From contig NZ_JOHY01000012.1 in the NCBI RefSeq assembly GCF_000721495.1, positions 1 through 64,000 of the forward strand: DNA of 64,000 nucleotides, given 5' to 3'. The stretch comes from Streptomyces sp. NRRL F-5123 (GTDB lineage: Bacteria; Actinomycetota; Actinomycetes; Streptomycetales; Streptomycetaceae). The notes beneath the pieces were generated by a model that worked only from the letters and a program-made list of their open reading frames with translations, was not told the DNA's origin and did no database searches. How positions within the stretch are numbered: position 1 is the stretch's first letter; every line of letters starts with the position of its first letter. Below, piece by piece: positions 8,903 to 16,683 of the stretch. Both the position numbers and the translations under genes were made by a program.

Positions 8903-9190
8903 CTACGGCACCCCGAAGGCGCCCCTGCAAAGCAAGACATGCCACTCGTCGCTCCGCCAGCAGGTCATGCCTGATCCGAAGACCAAGTCCTGCGGCAGGA
9001 ATCCCAGCGGATCCCCGTGTACGCCACGAACAGGATCCCGCATATCACTTTGCGATGGTCAAGCGGTATTCGTCCGGGATATCGGAAGCACCGCTCCACC
9101 ACCGGCAGCAGCGGTTCGATCCGTCTCCACAACCCGTCCTCGATATCTGCGGAGCGGTCGGGGGGCGACACGGACGGACGAGCTGAACTA
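8903..9190 (-). pseudogene. IS5-family transposase fragment, frameshifted
   Basis: The minus strand encodes an IS5-type transposase N-terminus: DGLWRRIEPLLPVV, then GRIPLDHRKVICGILFVAYTGIRW. The frame breaks at about 9010. After a one-base shift it continues as FLPQDLVFGSGMTCWRSDEWH, matching the family's W..LP..LG.GSGMTCW..L..W block, until a stop at 8903. The catalytic DDE region is absent. This is a decayed insertion remnant between the que operon and the aspartyl-tRNA synthetase leader. Confidence 0.75.
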
Positions 9191-9250
9191 GTGGGTGGGG
9201 GATTTGATGGCCTACTGGGAATCTTGCCGCTCTGCCCTCCCTGGCCAGCT

Positions 9251-9497
9251 ATGCTCAGTATCAACGCGTTGAAGGAGACAAGTAGCGGCGGGATCCGCGA
9301 GCAGAGAGAGCTGCTGGCAGCTGTGAAGGCGGCCTCGCGCCCCACGTGAAGACCCTCCTGAGCGCGGGGAGGAACGGCCGGTCACCTGGCCCAATGCCCC
9401 GCCGGCCGGCCCCCGTGACCGGGCCTGAATGAGGCCGTCGCCGTCTGGTGGCGGCAAAGGCGTGGTGGCACCGCGAGTCCCCTTCTCGCCCACGCCC
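9251..9497 (+). promoter_or_regulatory. T-box riboswitch leader, predicted tRNA-Asp specific
   Basis: GTGGTGGCACCGCG (9462-9475) matches the T-box sequence AGGGTGGNACCGCG at 12 of 14 positions. The base that reads the tRNA discriminator is C (TGGC, 9466-9469), pairing with GCCA-3', i.e. G73 as in tRNA-Asp and tRNA-Asn. Upstream, GCTCAG (9253) pairs with CTGAGC (9358) as the stem I base. AAGTAGC and CAGAGAGAGCTGC resemble conserved stem I elements, and GAAGACCC (about 9349) offers GAC (Asp) as specifier. GGCGTGG (9459) can instead pair with CCACGCC (9490), sharing the T-box bases, as the competing hairpin. No T-run follows, so control may be translational. Placed 36-280 nt before aspS, as expected. 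Confidence 0.72.
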
Positions 9498-9532
9498 CCA
9501 AGGGATCATGACGATGCCCCTGGAGGGCCGAG

Positions 9533-10855
9533 ATGATCCGCACGACCACCCGCGTATTGGTGTCCGACCTGCGAGAACACGTCGGCGAGACCGTTTCCGT
9601 CTGCGGCTGGGTGAACACCTTCCGGCTGCAGCGCAAGATGCAGTTCGTCATCGTCCGCGACCACACGGGCATGGTGCAGGTCACCCACAAACGCGGCGGC
9701 GAGGGCGACAGCACCGAAGCCGTTCTGGAGAGATTGACCACCGAGTCCGCAGTCAGGATCACCGGCCGCGTGGTCGACAACCCGATCGTCAACCTCGGCG
9801 GCCTGGAGCTCGTGCCCGAGCAGGTCGAGGTGCTGAACCGGGCCGAGACGCCCCTGCCGATCGACGAGAACACCGGCTTGGAGCACCGCCTCGACTGGCG
9901 GTTCCTTGACGTTCGGATGCGTCCGCAGACGCAGCTGCTGTTCGCCGTGCAGACCACCCTCGAACAAGGCATGCGCGAGTATGCGTACGGCCAGGGCTGC
10001 ACCGAGATGCACACCCCGAAGCTGATGGGAACCGCGAGCGAGTCCGGGGCCGAGGTGTTCAAGCTCGGCTACTTCGACCGCTCCGCGTACCTGGCGCAGA
10101 GCCCGCAGTTCTACAAGCAGATGGCGATCTCGGCCGGCATCGACAAGGTCTTCGAGATCGGTCCCGTCTTCCGCGCCGAGCCGTCGTTCACATCGCGGCA
10201 TGCCACGGAGTTCACCGGCGTCGACGTGGAGCTCGCCTGGATCAACGATGTCGAGGACGTCATGGTCTTCGAGGAGCAGATGCTCACCCACGCCATCGCC
10301 AAGGTCGCCGACATCCACGGTGAGGCGATCCGCGAGACCTTCGGCGTCGACGTCACGGTCCCCACGACGCCGTTTCCCCAGGTGACCATGGCCGAAGCCC
10401 AGAAGATCCTTCGGGCCGACGGCTGGGACCCTGCCGGCGAGAAGGAGGACCTGGACCCGGAGGGCGAGCGCGGCATCTCCGCGCACTTCAAAGAGAAGAC
10501 CGGGCACGAGTGGGTGTTCATCACCCACTACCCGACAAGCATTCGCCCCTTTTACCACATGCGCCCCGAGGGCGACCCGGGCTCGACGCTGAGCTTCGAC
10601 CTGCTCTGGAAGGGCCTGGAGGTCACCACCGGCGCCCAGCGTGAGCACCGGTACGACGTGCTGCTCAAGCAGGCCGCCGAGAAGGGCATGAGCACCGAGC
10701 CGCTGCAGGACTACCTGAACGCCTTCCGCTTCGGCTGCCCGCCGCACGGAGGTCTCGGCATGGGCCTGGGCCGGGTACTGATGGTCCTGCTCGGACTCGA
10801 CTCCATCCGCGAGGCCGCGTTCCTGTTCCGCGGACCGAACCGCCTCACCCCGTAG
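9533..10855 (+). CDS. aspS: Aspartyl-tRNA synthetase, archaeal/non-discriminating type
   Basis: 440 aa, the compact archaeal/eukaryotic-like class II form; the bacterial enzyme is about 590 aa with an extra GAD domain. The N-terminal OB fold (VSVCGWVNTFRL ... VLNRAETPLPI) is followed by class II motifs: YLAQSPQFYKQ, FRAEPSFTSRHATEFTGVDVE, and a C-terminal GLGMGLGRVLMVLLGLDSIREA ending NRLTP. Motif 3 reads GLGRV where archaeal enzymes have GAER, but the Arg is kept. It charges tRNA-Asp, perhaps also tRNA-Asn. GGAGGG precedes the ATG. The T-box leader and island setting suggest an acquired second copy, possibly for resistance to an inhibitor or to supply Asp-tRNA to the neighbouring cluster. 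Confidence 0.88.
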   Translation: MIRTTTRVLVSDLREHVGETVSVCGWVNTFRLQRKMQFVIVRDHTGMVQVTHKRGGEGDSTEAVLERLTTESAVRITGRVVDNPIVNLGGLELVPEQVEVLNRAETPLPIDENTGLEHRLDWRFLDVRMRPQTQLLFAVQTTLEQGMREYAYGQGCTEMHTPKLMGTASESGAEVFKLGYFDRSAYLAQSPQFYKQMAISAGIDKVFEIGPVFRAEPSFTSRHATEFTGVDVELAWINDVEDVMVFEEQMLTHAIAKVADIHGEAIRETFGVDVTVPTTPFPQVTMAEAQKILRADGWDPAGEKEDLDPEGERGISAHFKEKTGHEWVFITHYPTSIRPFYHMRPEGDPGSTLSFDLLWKGLEVTTGAQREHRYDVLLKQAAEKGMSTEPLQDYLNAFRFGCPPHGGLGMGLGRVLMVLLGLDSIREAAFLFRGPNRLTP

Positions 10856-10878
10856 AAGCCCTGCCGCTTCACGCGATC

Positions 10879-10908
10879 GGGGCGGCCGGCACTTCTGCCG
10901 ACCGCCCC
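10879..10908 (+). terminator. Hairpin terminator after aspS
   Basis: GGGGCGG (10879-10885) pairs with CCGCCCC (10902-10908) around a loop that can itself pair (GGC/GCC). It lies 24 nt after the aspS stop and also 90 nt beyond the leftward methyltransferase stop at 11001, so it may serve both convergent transcripts. No T-run, as usual in Streptomyces. Confidence 0.6.
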
Positions 10909-11000
10909 GAAGAGCAGCTGTCCGGATGGTCAGTAGCGGACGTTGCGGTGATCGTGCGTCCAGGCTTCGCCGGGATGATCGGGCTCGGGCGGACTGCTAT

Positions 11001-11747
11001 TCATCTGGTGGCCACCACGTAGATGCTCGCCCACTCCCGCTTCGGGTTGGCGATCGTCGCGTCGAATGGCCACGGTTCGATATGGGTGAACCCGGCCTCG
11101 GCGAAGAGCTGGGTGAGCTTCTCGGCGTCGTAGGCCCAGTAGTGGGGGTTGTAGGTGGGGTCGTCGTCCTGGTCGCGGAAGACGTAGTTGATCAGGTCGA
11201 GGTAGGTGTTGATGTCCCCGCGGCAGGTGCGGTTGGCGTACCAGCGGTCGATCATCTCGGCGGCCTGGGTGGGAGGGGCCGGGTACTGGTTCAGGACGTG
11301 GGCGGCGTCGGGGACGCCGGTGATCACCTGTCCGCCCGGGGACAGGACGCGGTGGGCCTCGCGGGCGTAGTGCTTGGCCGAGTGCGGGTAGTCGATGTGC
11401 TCCAGGAAGTGCTCGGAGAAGAGGACCTGGACGGAGGCGTCGTGGAGGGGGATGCCCTCGCGGACGTCCCAGAGGAGGTCGGCCGGCGGGACGGCGTCGA
11501 TGTTGAAGAAGCCGTCGATGTGGTGGGTGCCGCCGCCGATCTGGACGTGGGTGGGCGTCTCGTCGATGTGGCCGTTCGGCCACGCCTTCTGACTGGCCTG
11601 GTGATCGCGGGCGAGGGCGATCTCCTTCGCTGTGGCGCGGAGCGTGCGGGCGAGGCCGTGGGGGGTGGACGGGTCCGCCAGGAGGGCGGTGACGTGATCG
11701 GTGAAGGCGTCGAGCTGGGAACGCTGGTTTGCCTCGGAAACGGGCAT
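11001..11747 (-). CDS. Class I SAM-dependent methyltransferase
   Basis: 248 aa starting at ATG 11747, inside a much longer open frame. IGGGTHHIDGFFNIDAV is motif I with the acidic end of strand beta-2. LLWDVREGIPLHDASVQVLFSEHFLEHI is the motif II/III region typical of UbiE/SAM-dependent enzymes, and HRVLSPGGQVITGVPD is the post-III block. The C-terminal part has YWAYDAEKLTQLFAEAGF. Substrate unknown. It is the last gene of a leftward group with the 467-aa protein and HD protein upstream, 80 nt away. Confidence 0.85.
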   Translation of the reverse strand: MPVSEANQRSQLDAFTDHVTALLADPSTPHGLARTLRATAKEIALARDHQASQKAWPNGHIDETPTHVQIGGGTHHIDGFFNIDAVPPADLLWDVREGIPLHDASVQVLFSEHFLEHIDYPHSAKHYAREAHRVLSPGGQVITGVPDAAHVLNQYPAPPTQAAEMIDRWYANRTCRGDINTYLDLINYVFRDQDDDPTYNPHYWAYDAEKLTQLFAEAGFTHIEPWPFDATIANPKREWASIYVVATR

Positions 11748-11827
11748 GGCAGGGCTCCGTACATGGTGGGTGTGGGACGCGAAGGCAGGGCGCCGTCGCA
11801 GGTCGTGGGCGTTCTCGACGGAGGACG

Positions 11828-13231
11828 TCAGGCCGGAGTCGGCGTCGTTGAGGGCTGGGCCCACTTGTTGTTGCGCATGAGCGTGTACTTGATATCGACC
11901 AGTCGCGGGGCGATGGTCAGGTTCAGCTCTTCGGCGGGGTGGAGGTAGCCGGCGCCGTCGCGTTCGGCTCGCCAGACGCGGTACTGCAGGTCGGGGTAGG
12001 CGGGGTTGATGCCGACCTCGCCCTTCGGGAAGGTGCCATTGAAAGGAACCACGATGTCCATGTGGTTCCAGTAGTTCCAGGCCTGAAGCGCCTTGTGCTG
12101 GTCGTAGTAGAAGTAGAAGTCGGGGTAGCGGCCGAAGGTGCGCAGCTCGCGGTGGATCAGGTGGCCCAGGAGCGGGCCGAGCTCGTCGGCGAGGCTGTCG
12201 AACTCCCATCGCCGGTGGTGCCAGGCCGAGGGTGCTTTGCCCGGTGTGAACAGCCGGGCTGCGACGAGGTGGCTGATTCGCTCGGTGAGGTACGTGCGCG
12301 CGTGCTCCGGATCCGTGGTGTCGTCGATGCGGGTGAGCAGCGCGTCCAGTTCCGCAGGGGAGGGGCGGAACTTCGCCAGGTCGAAGCGGCCGGCCATGTG
12401 GGGGAAGGTCGCGAAGAGCATCTCCTTGTAGAGCCAGTTGTTGAACTCGCCGACGGCCGCTCTCTCGCGGGTGGGCGCGCTCGTCGAGTGCAGCATCAGG
12501 TACTCCGCCAGAGCCTCGAAGTAGACGTAGCCGAGGATGGGCAGGCGGGGGATGGCCTCGTCCAGCAGGCGCAGGAAGGGCTCGGGCTGCACGCGGGTGC
12601 CTTCGTAGGCGACGCTGGCGGCGAGCGCGAGGAAGGCCGTGGAGTTCTTGGCGCGGCTGACGACGGTCTCGCGCAGGCGGTGTCGCTCGGCCTTGGACAG
12701 CAGGTATTCGAGTCGGCTGTAGATCTGCAGGTGGATCGATCCGAGCCGCAGGTAGTCGATGCCGGCCAGACCGCGGTAGGCCTGTGCGGGGAGGGTCACC
12801 TCGAAGATGAGGGGGGTCGGCTTGTGCCCGGTCAGGTTCATCCGGGCGACGAAGGCCGGTGCCTCCTTGTCGAGCACGTAGGCGCCGAGGTTGTGCATGC
12901 GGAATCCGGTGCCCGACGCGGCGAGCGGGGCGCAGTAGATCGCTCCCACCAGGCAACCGCCCGAGGGATACAGAACACCGTGCTCGGTGATCTGTTCCAG
13001 TGCGTGGGTGACGTGGAGCAGGTGCAGGGTCTGGCCGCTGCTGAGGGAGTCGAAGAGGGCGTTGCCGCGCAGCAGCGCCCCGTTGGGAGTCGCCTGGGTC
13101 AGACGGTGTTCCCAGGCGCGGGTCTGCTCGGCGAGCGGATCGACCGAACGGAGCCCGGGGCCGGGTATGAGCGCGGTGTCGAAGAAGGCGTGCGCGTCGG
13201 CCCACTCCTCGTAGGTGTCGAGGAAGTCCAT
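11828..13231 (-). CDS. Unrecognised 467-aa protein of the HD/methyltransferase group
   Basis: 467 aa, ATG at 13231 sharing one base with the HD gene's stop (TGATG), so the two are translationally coupled. I do not recognise the family. It is soluble, with no signal peptide or membrane segment. Visible features are an all-alpha middle (YFEALAEYLMLHSTSAPTR, FNNWLYKEMLFATFPHM) and aromatic-rich stretches (RYPDFYFYYDQHKALQAWNYW) that might line a pocket. The region FEVTLPAQAYRGLAGIDYL looks like a beta-strand core. Its constant company with a methyltransferase and HD protein suggests a shared pathway, perhaps biosynthetic. Confidence 0.75.
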   Translation of the reverse strand: MDFLDTYEEWADAHAFFDTALIPGPGLRSVDPLAEQTRAWEHRLTQATPNGALLRGNALFDSLSSGQTLHLLHVTHALEQITEHGVLYPSGGCLVGAIYCAPLAASGTGFRMHNLGAYVLDKEAPAFVARMNLTGHKPTPLIFEVTLPAQAYRGLAGIDYLRLGSIHLQIYSRLEYLLSKAERHRLRETVVSRAKNSTAFLALAASVAYEGTRVQPEPFLRLLDEAIPRLPILGYVYFEALAEYLMLHSTSAPTRERAAVGEFNNWLYKEMLFATFPHMAGRFDLAKFRPSPAELDALLTRIDDTTDPEHARTYLTERISHLVAARLFTPGKAPSAWHHRRWEFDSLADELGPLLGHLIHRELRTFGRYPDFYFYYDQHKALQAWNYWNHMDIVVPFNGTFPKGEVGINPAYPDLQYRVWRAERDGAGYLHPAEELNLTIAPRLVDIKYTLMRNNKWAQPSTTPTPA

Positions 13232-13998
13232 CAGGACAGCAGTCCCTTCTCGCGTAACGCCACCTCAACGGCCTCCGCGCCTCCCAGACCTTCCAGGTGC
13301 GCGTTTTCGGAACGCACGACGAGGTCGAAGACCGTCGCGCGGAATCCCTCGAAGCTGCCCAGGCGGACGTGTGCGGCGTCCGGCCACCAGCTGAGCTTCG
13401 GCAGGCGGTACCGGTCGAGGGCGTCGGCCGCCTTGACCATGTCGCAGAGCTGCTCCGCCTCCGCGTAGTCGGCCTCGTCGGCCGCGGAGAAGGAGGAGTA
13501 CGGAACGTCGTGCAGCCGCACCGCGACGGCGGCCCGGTGCGTACGGGCCGTCGTCGCGGTCAGGCCGAAGTGCTGCCAGACGGTGTCCGCGTTCTGAGCG
13601 AGCCAGGAGGAAGCACGGGCGCCGTGGCCCCGGTCGTCCTGGTCATGGACTCTGCGGCAGTCGTGCACCGCGGCGGCCACGACGAGATCACCGGTCTCAG
13701 CCTCGTCCATGCCGGCATCCCGGGCCAGCAGCGCGGCGATCGCCACCGTACGCATCCCGTGCCGGATGCCGTGGATGGAACCGGTGACCTGGCTCTCGAG
13801 CCACCATCCCGCCGGAACCGCGGCCCGGTGAAGCAGCCGCTGGGACGCTTCCGGCAACGGCTCCACTGTGATCTCGCTCAGATCCGGCCGGTTGGCCGCG
13901 ATCCAGCGCACGGTGTCACGGTCCATGTACTGGTGCCGCGGAAGCTGCTTGCGTGCGGCCAGCTCGACCAGACTCTCTGTCTGCGGCGTCGCGCCCAT
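13231..13998 (-). CDS. HD-domain phosphohydrolase-like protein
   Basis: 255 aa from ATG 13998; a GTG immediately upstream at 14001 is equally possible. HGIRHGMRTVAIAALLARDAG supplies the first His. AAAVHDCRR is the HD pair, and CDMVKAADALDRYRLPK carries the distal Asp. The pattern H...HD...D fits the metal-dependent HD superfamily, which hydrolyses nucleotides or phosphoesters. An N-terminal 55 residues precede the domain. It lies 40 nt after the CYTH gene, and the stop overlaps the next start. The substrate cannot be told from sequence. Confidence 0.82.
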   Translation of the reverse strand: MGATPQTESLVELAARKQLPRHQYMDRDTVRWIAANRPDLSEITVEPLPEASQRLLHRAAVPAGWWLESQVTGSIHGIRHGMRTVAIAALLARDAGMDEAETGDLVVAAAVHDCRRVHDQDDRGHGARASSWLAQNADTVWQHFGLTATTARTHRAAVAVRLHDVPYSSFSAADEADYAEAEQLCDMVKAADALDRYRLPKLSWWPDAAHVRLGSFEGFRATVFDLVVRSENAHLEGLGGAEAVEVALREKGLLS

Positions 13999-14041
13999 CA
14001 CGCCTATCCCTCCCCCTCTGTGATTCCGGTGCGGTGGCCGC

Positions 14042-14650
14042 TCAGCGAGCGGTGGCTGGCTGAGCGCCTGCGGTTTTCCGTTCGCGCTCCGCCGCTTCGA
14101 AGGCCGCAGTGAAGTCGGCGAGCTCCTGCTCGCTCATCAGCGGCACGCTCAGTTCCTGGGCTACGGTCCGGATACGCTCCTCGGCCTCCTCGCGCTCCGC
14201 CACCGTCGGCTGGTCGCCGAGCAGGACCTCGAACTCGGCGTGGTGCCCCCACGCCTCGCTCCACTTCACGGCGATCTCGACGCCGCGGAAGCGGAAGTTG
14301 TGACGGCGGTTGAACGCCTCGTGCCTGACGTCGCCGAATCCGAGCGCGTTGAACACCCGCACCGCCGCGACCACGTCCTGCCGGGCGATCTGGATCTCCG
14401 TCTCGGGGAACGCGGATCCCTGGCCGATCCTGCTGTCCTTGAGCGTGATCTTCGCCGTGCCCGCGGCGGTGTTGTCGGTGACCTTCAGGAGCTTGTCGGG
14501 CAGCACGTAGAAGTGGATGAGCTTGTCGTCGCAGCCCAGGTCCTCGCCCTCGGCTTCGAGGCGGGAGACGAGCCGGTGGTGCGCTGCCTCGTCGAAGCGG
14601 GCTCGCATTTCGATCTCGATGGCCAACGGTCTGAGTCCTTTCGTGGACAT
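14042..14650 (-). CDS. CYTH-domain protein (class IV adenylyl cyclase / triphosphatase fold)
   Basis: 202 aa as written. A TTG at 14626 with GAAAGGAC upstream would give 194 aa starting LAIEIEMRA, closer to the family's ExExK-type N-terminus. IEIEMRARF is the CYTH signature. Successive basic and acidic strands follow: HFYVLPDKLLKVT, AKITLKDSRIG, FPETEIQIAR, VEIAVKWSEAWGHHAEFEVLL. CYTH proteins act on triphosphate groups (adenylyl cyclase CyaB, thiamine triphosphatase). With an HD protein and an NDK next door, a nucleotide or polyphosphate substrate is plausible but unproven. Confidence 0.8.
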   Translation of the reverse strand: MSTKGLRPLAIEIEMRARFDEAAHHRLVSRLEAEGEDLGCDDKLIHFYVLPDKLLKVTDNTAAGTAKITLKDSRIGQGSAFPETEIQIARQDVVAAVRVFNALGFGDVRHEAFNRRHNFRFRGVEIAVKWSEAWGHHAEFEVLLGDQPTVAEREEAEERIRTVAQELSVPLMSEQELADFTAAFEAAERERKTAGAQPATAR

Positions 14651-14726
14651 GGGGGTGCCGGCCGAGACAGGTGAAGTGGTCCTCGGTTGGCCCGGATGCG
14701 GTGGTGCGGGATGGTGACAGGAGGGC

Positions 14727-14762
14727 TCGGTCGCTGCTCACCGCCCAGTGAGCAGCGACCGA
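14727..14762 (-). terminator. Strong hairpin between the CYTH gene and the small-protein gene
   Basis: A 15-bp perfect stem (14727-14741 with 14748-14762, beginning TCGGTCGCTGC) around a six-base loop. It lies 32 nt past the stop of the leftward 99-aa gene, which it probably terminates. CYTH, 77 nt further on, would then need its own promoter. Confidence 0.6.
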
Positions 14763-14793
14763 ACCGATGGCGGCGGGCAGCCGCCGGCGTGCG

Positions 14794-15093
14794 TCAGGCG
14801 AGCTGGCCGAAGCGGTCGCGGACGACCCCTTCGTGGAGGTAGTTGGGGAGCAGCACCCCGCCCACCGAAACGCGGGTGGTGGCGACCTGCTCCTCGGTCT
14901 CGCCGGGGAAGCCTTCGAGCAGACGCAGGCACTGCGCGACCCAGTCGCGGGACTGGTCCCAGTCGCCTGCGTCACGGGTCCGTACGGCCAGCGCGTATGC
15001 CGTCTCCGCGGCTGCCCAGCGGTCCGTGGCCAGCTCCCGCTGGAAGCTCGTCTCCAGCTCGGTGACGGAGGCAGCGCGGGTCGGGTTGGTCAT
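14794..15093 (-). CDS. Small hypothetical protein, possible TPR-like helical pair
   Basis: 99 aa from ATG 15093 (MTNPTRAASV), preceded by a GAGAGAG stretch; the frame is open further upstream without a better site. The sequence is mostly helical, with WAAAETAYALAVRTRDAGDWDQSRDWVAQCLRLL resembling one tetratricopeptide-like helical hairpin. No enzyme motif. It lies 75 nt after ndk on the same strand. Function unknown. Confidence 0.65.
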   Translation of the reverse strand: MTNPTRAASVTELETSFQRELATDRWAAAETAYALAVRTRDAGDWDQSRDWVAQCLRLLEGFPGETEEQVATTRVSVGGVLLPNYLHEGVVRDRFGQLA

Positions 15094-15168
15094 CGTGCTC
15101 TCTCTCGTAGGTGGTGCCCCAGTAGTGATCAACGCGTCGACGCCGCGTTGGTGACGTCGCCCCGCCGT

Positions 15169-15678
15169 TCAGTAGGTGAAGATCTCCGCGAGCGTGCGGT
15201 AGTCGTGGAGCTCGTCCTCGGCGAACCACAGCTCGACTTCCTGGGCCGCTTCCTCCTTGTTGCCGGACGCGTGCACGAGGTTCGCGACGGCCTTGCCCGA
15301 GACGGTGCTCGCAGCGCGGCTGTAGTGCGAGAAGTCGCCCCGGATCGTCCCGGCCGGCGCCTCGTTCGGGTACGTGCTCCCGACGATCTTGCGGACGGTC
15401 GCGACCGCGTCGAAGCCCTCCAGGACCAACGCGATCACCGGCCCCTGCTGCATGAAGGTGGCGGTGAGGTTGTAGACCTCGGCGCCGAGGCGCTCCTCCA
15501 GGTCGAAGTAGTGCCGTCGCGTGAAGTCGGCGTCCATCTGCTTCATCTTGACGCCGATGATCTTGAGCGCGGCGTCCTCGAAGCGGGTGATGATCTTCCC
15601 GGCGAAACCGCGGACGACGGCGTCGGGCTTGAGAAGTACGAGGGTGCGCTCCACCGTCGGGTCCTGGTCCTGCGGCAT
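15169..15678 (-). CDS. ndk: Nucleoside diphosphate kinase, second-copy type
   Basis: 169 aa from ATG 15678 (MPQDQD), with GAAAGGGA upstream. Family blocks: TLVLLKPDAVVRGFAGKII, then HYFDLEERL, MQQGPVIALVLEGFDAV, and NLVHASGNKEEAAQEVELWF, where NLVHAS holds the phospho-accepting His. It is about 30 residues longer than the usual bacterial NDK (about 137 aa), the extra lying at the N-terminus and in FSHYSRAASTVSGKAVANL. It transfers the gamma-phosphate between NTPs and NDPs. Streptomyces has a housekeeping ndk elsewhere, so this is probably a paralogue tied to the local cluster. Confidence 0.9.
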   Translation of the reverse strand: MPQDQDPTVERTLVLLKPDAVVRGFAGKIITRFEDAALKIIGVKMKQMDADFTRRHYFDLEERLGAEVYNLTATFMQQGPVIALVLEGFDAVATVRKIVGSTYPNEAPAGTIRGDFSHYSRAASTVSGKAVANLVHASGNKEEAAQEVELWFAEDELHDYRTLAEIFTY

Positions 15679-16023
15679 GGTTTCCCTTTCAGCGTCCGGA
15701 CAGGCAAAAATGACGAGCATTCAGCTTCTCGTTTCGCCCGAGGTTACCCGCGGCGGGAGGGGAGTCCGTGCACGAGACTTCCGGAGCGTGACTGCCCCGC
15801 CGGTCGGATCGCGCGCGCCCCGTGGACCTGCCCAGCTCAGCGCTCAGAACGCCCGGGTCGCGGCAGTTCCGACGACGGCGGAGCTATCCTTTCGGCGCCC
15901 ACGGCACCACTCAAGGACTTCCAGAGGTCGTCGAGAGGACGCTGGGGGGTCGTGAGGCTCTGTGCCCGGCTACCGAGCCAGAAGGGCCGTCCGGCTCCTA
16001 CGCTGCCGGTTACGCTGCCTTGC

Positions 16024-16683
16024 ATGATTCGCGCTGTGGTGTTCGACGTCGGTGAGTGCCTGGTGGACGAGACCAGGGAGTACGGCACGTGGGCGGACTG
16101 GCTGGGGGTCCCCAGGCACACGTTCGCGGCGGTGTTCGGCGCGGTCATCGCGCAGGGACGGGACTACCGCGAGACCTTCCAGGTCTTCCGACCCGGCTTC
16201 GACCTCACCGCGGAACGCGAGCGCCGGGCGCAGGCCGGGAAGCCCGAATGGTTCGGAGAGGACGACCTGTACCCCGACGTTCGGCCGACGCTGTCGGCCC
16301 TGCGGGCGGCCGGGCTGTGGGTGGGGGTTGCCGGCAACCAGACGGTGCGCGCCGGCGGACTGCTCCGCGGGCTCGACCTGCCTGCCGACCTCATCGCGAC
16401 CAGCGACGACTGGGGTGCCTCGAAGCCGGACGTCGCCTTCTTCGAGCACGTCATCCAGGCGACGCCGGCCCGCCCCAAGGAGATCCTCTATGTCGGTGAC
16501 CGGCTGGACAACGACATCCGGCCGGCGGCGGAGGCGGGGCTGCTGACCGCACTCATCCGCCGCGGGCCGTGGGGAACCATCCAGCAGAACGACCCGGACG
16601 CGGACGCCGTCGCGACGATGCGCATCGACTCCCTCGCCGAGCTGCCGGACCTCATCGCCAAACTCAATGCTGAAGGGCGCTGA
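16024..16683 (+). CDS. HAD-superfamily hydrolase
   Basis: 219 aa. Motif I is VVFDVGECLVDE; the canonical DxD is replaced by D-V-G-E, so the general-acid Asp is not standard. The cap follows, motif II region GVAGNQTV has Asn rather than Thr/Ser first, motif III is the Lys in GASKPDVAFF, and motif IV is ILYVGDRLDNDI. Phosphatase or dehalogenase-like activity is likely, but the motif I change makes it less certain. It runs convergent with the HTH gene at 16664-17938, overlapping it by 20 nt. Confidence 0.85.
   Translation: MIRAVVFDVGECLVDETREYGTWADWLGVPRHTFAAVFGAVIAQGRDYRETFQVFRPGFDLTAERERRAQAGKPEWFGEDDLYPDVRPTLSALRAAGLWVGVAGNQTVRAGGLLRGLDLPADLIATSDDWGASKPDVAFFEHVIQATPARPKEILYVGDRLDNDIRPAAEAGLLTALIRRGPWGTIQQNDPDADAVATMRIDSLAELPDLIAKLNAEGR

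Noticed and set aside
9017..9349. Small plus-strand protein before aspS
   Set aside because: The sequence overlaps the IS5 remnant and the T-box stem I, which explain it better.
11939..13468. 509-aa plus-strand frame opposite the 467-aa gene
   Set aside because: Val/Gly/Glu-rich antisense pattern; the opposite strand has one-base coupling to the HD gene and normal amino-acid composition.
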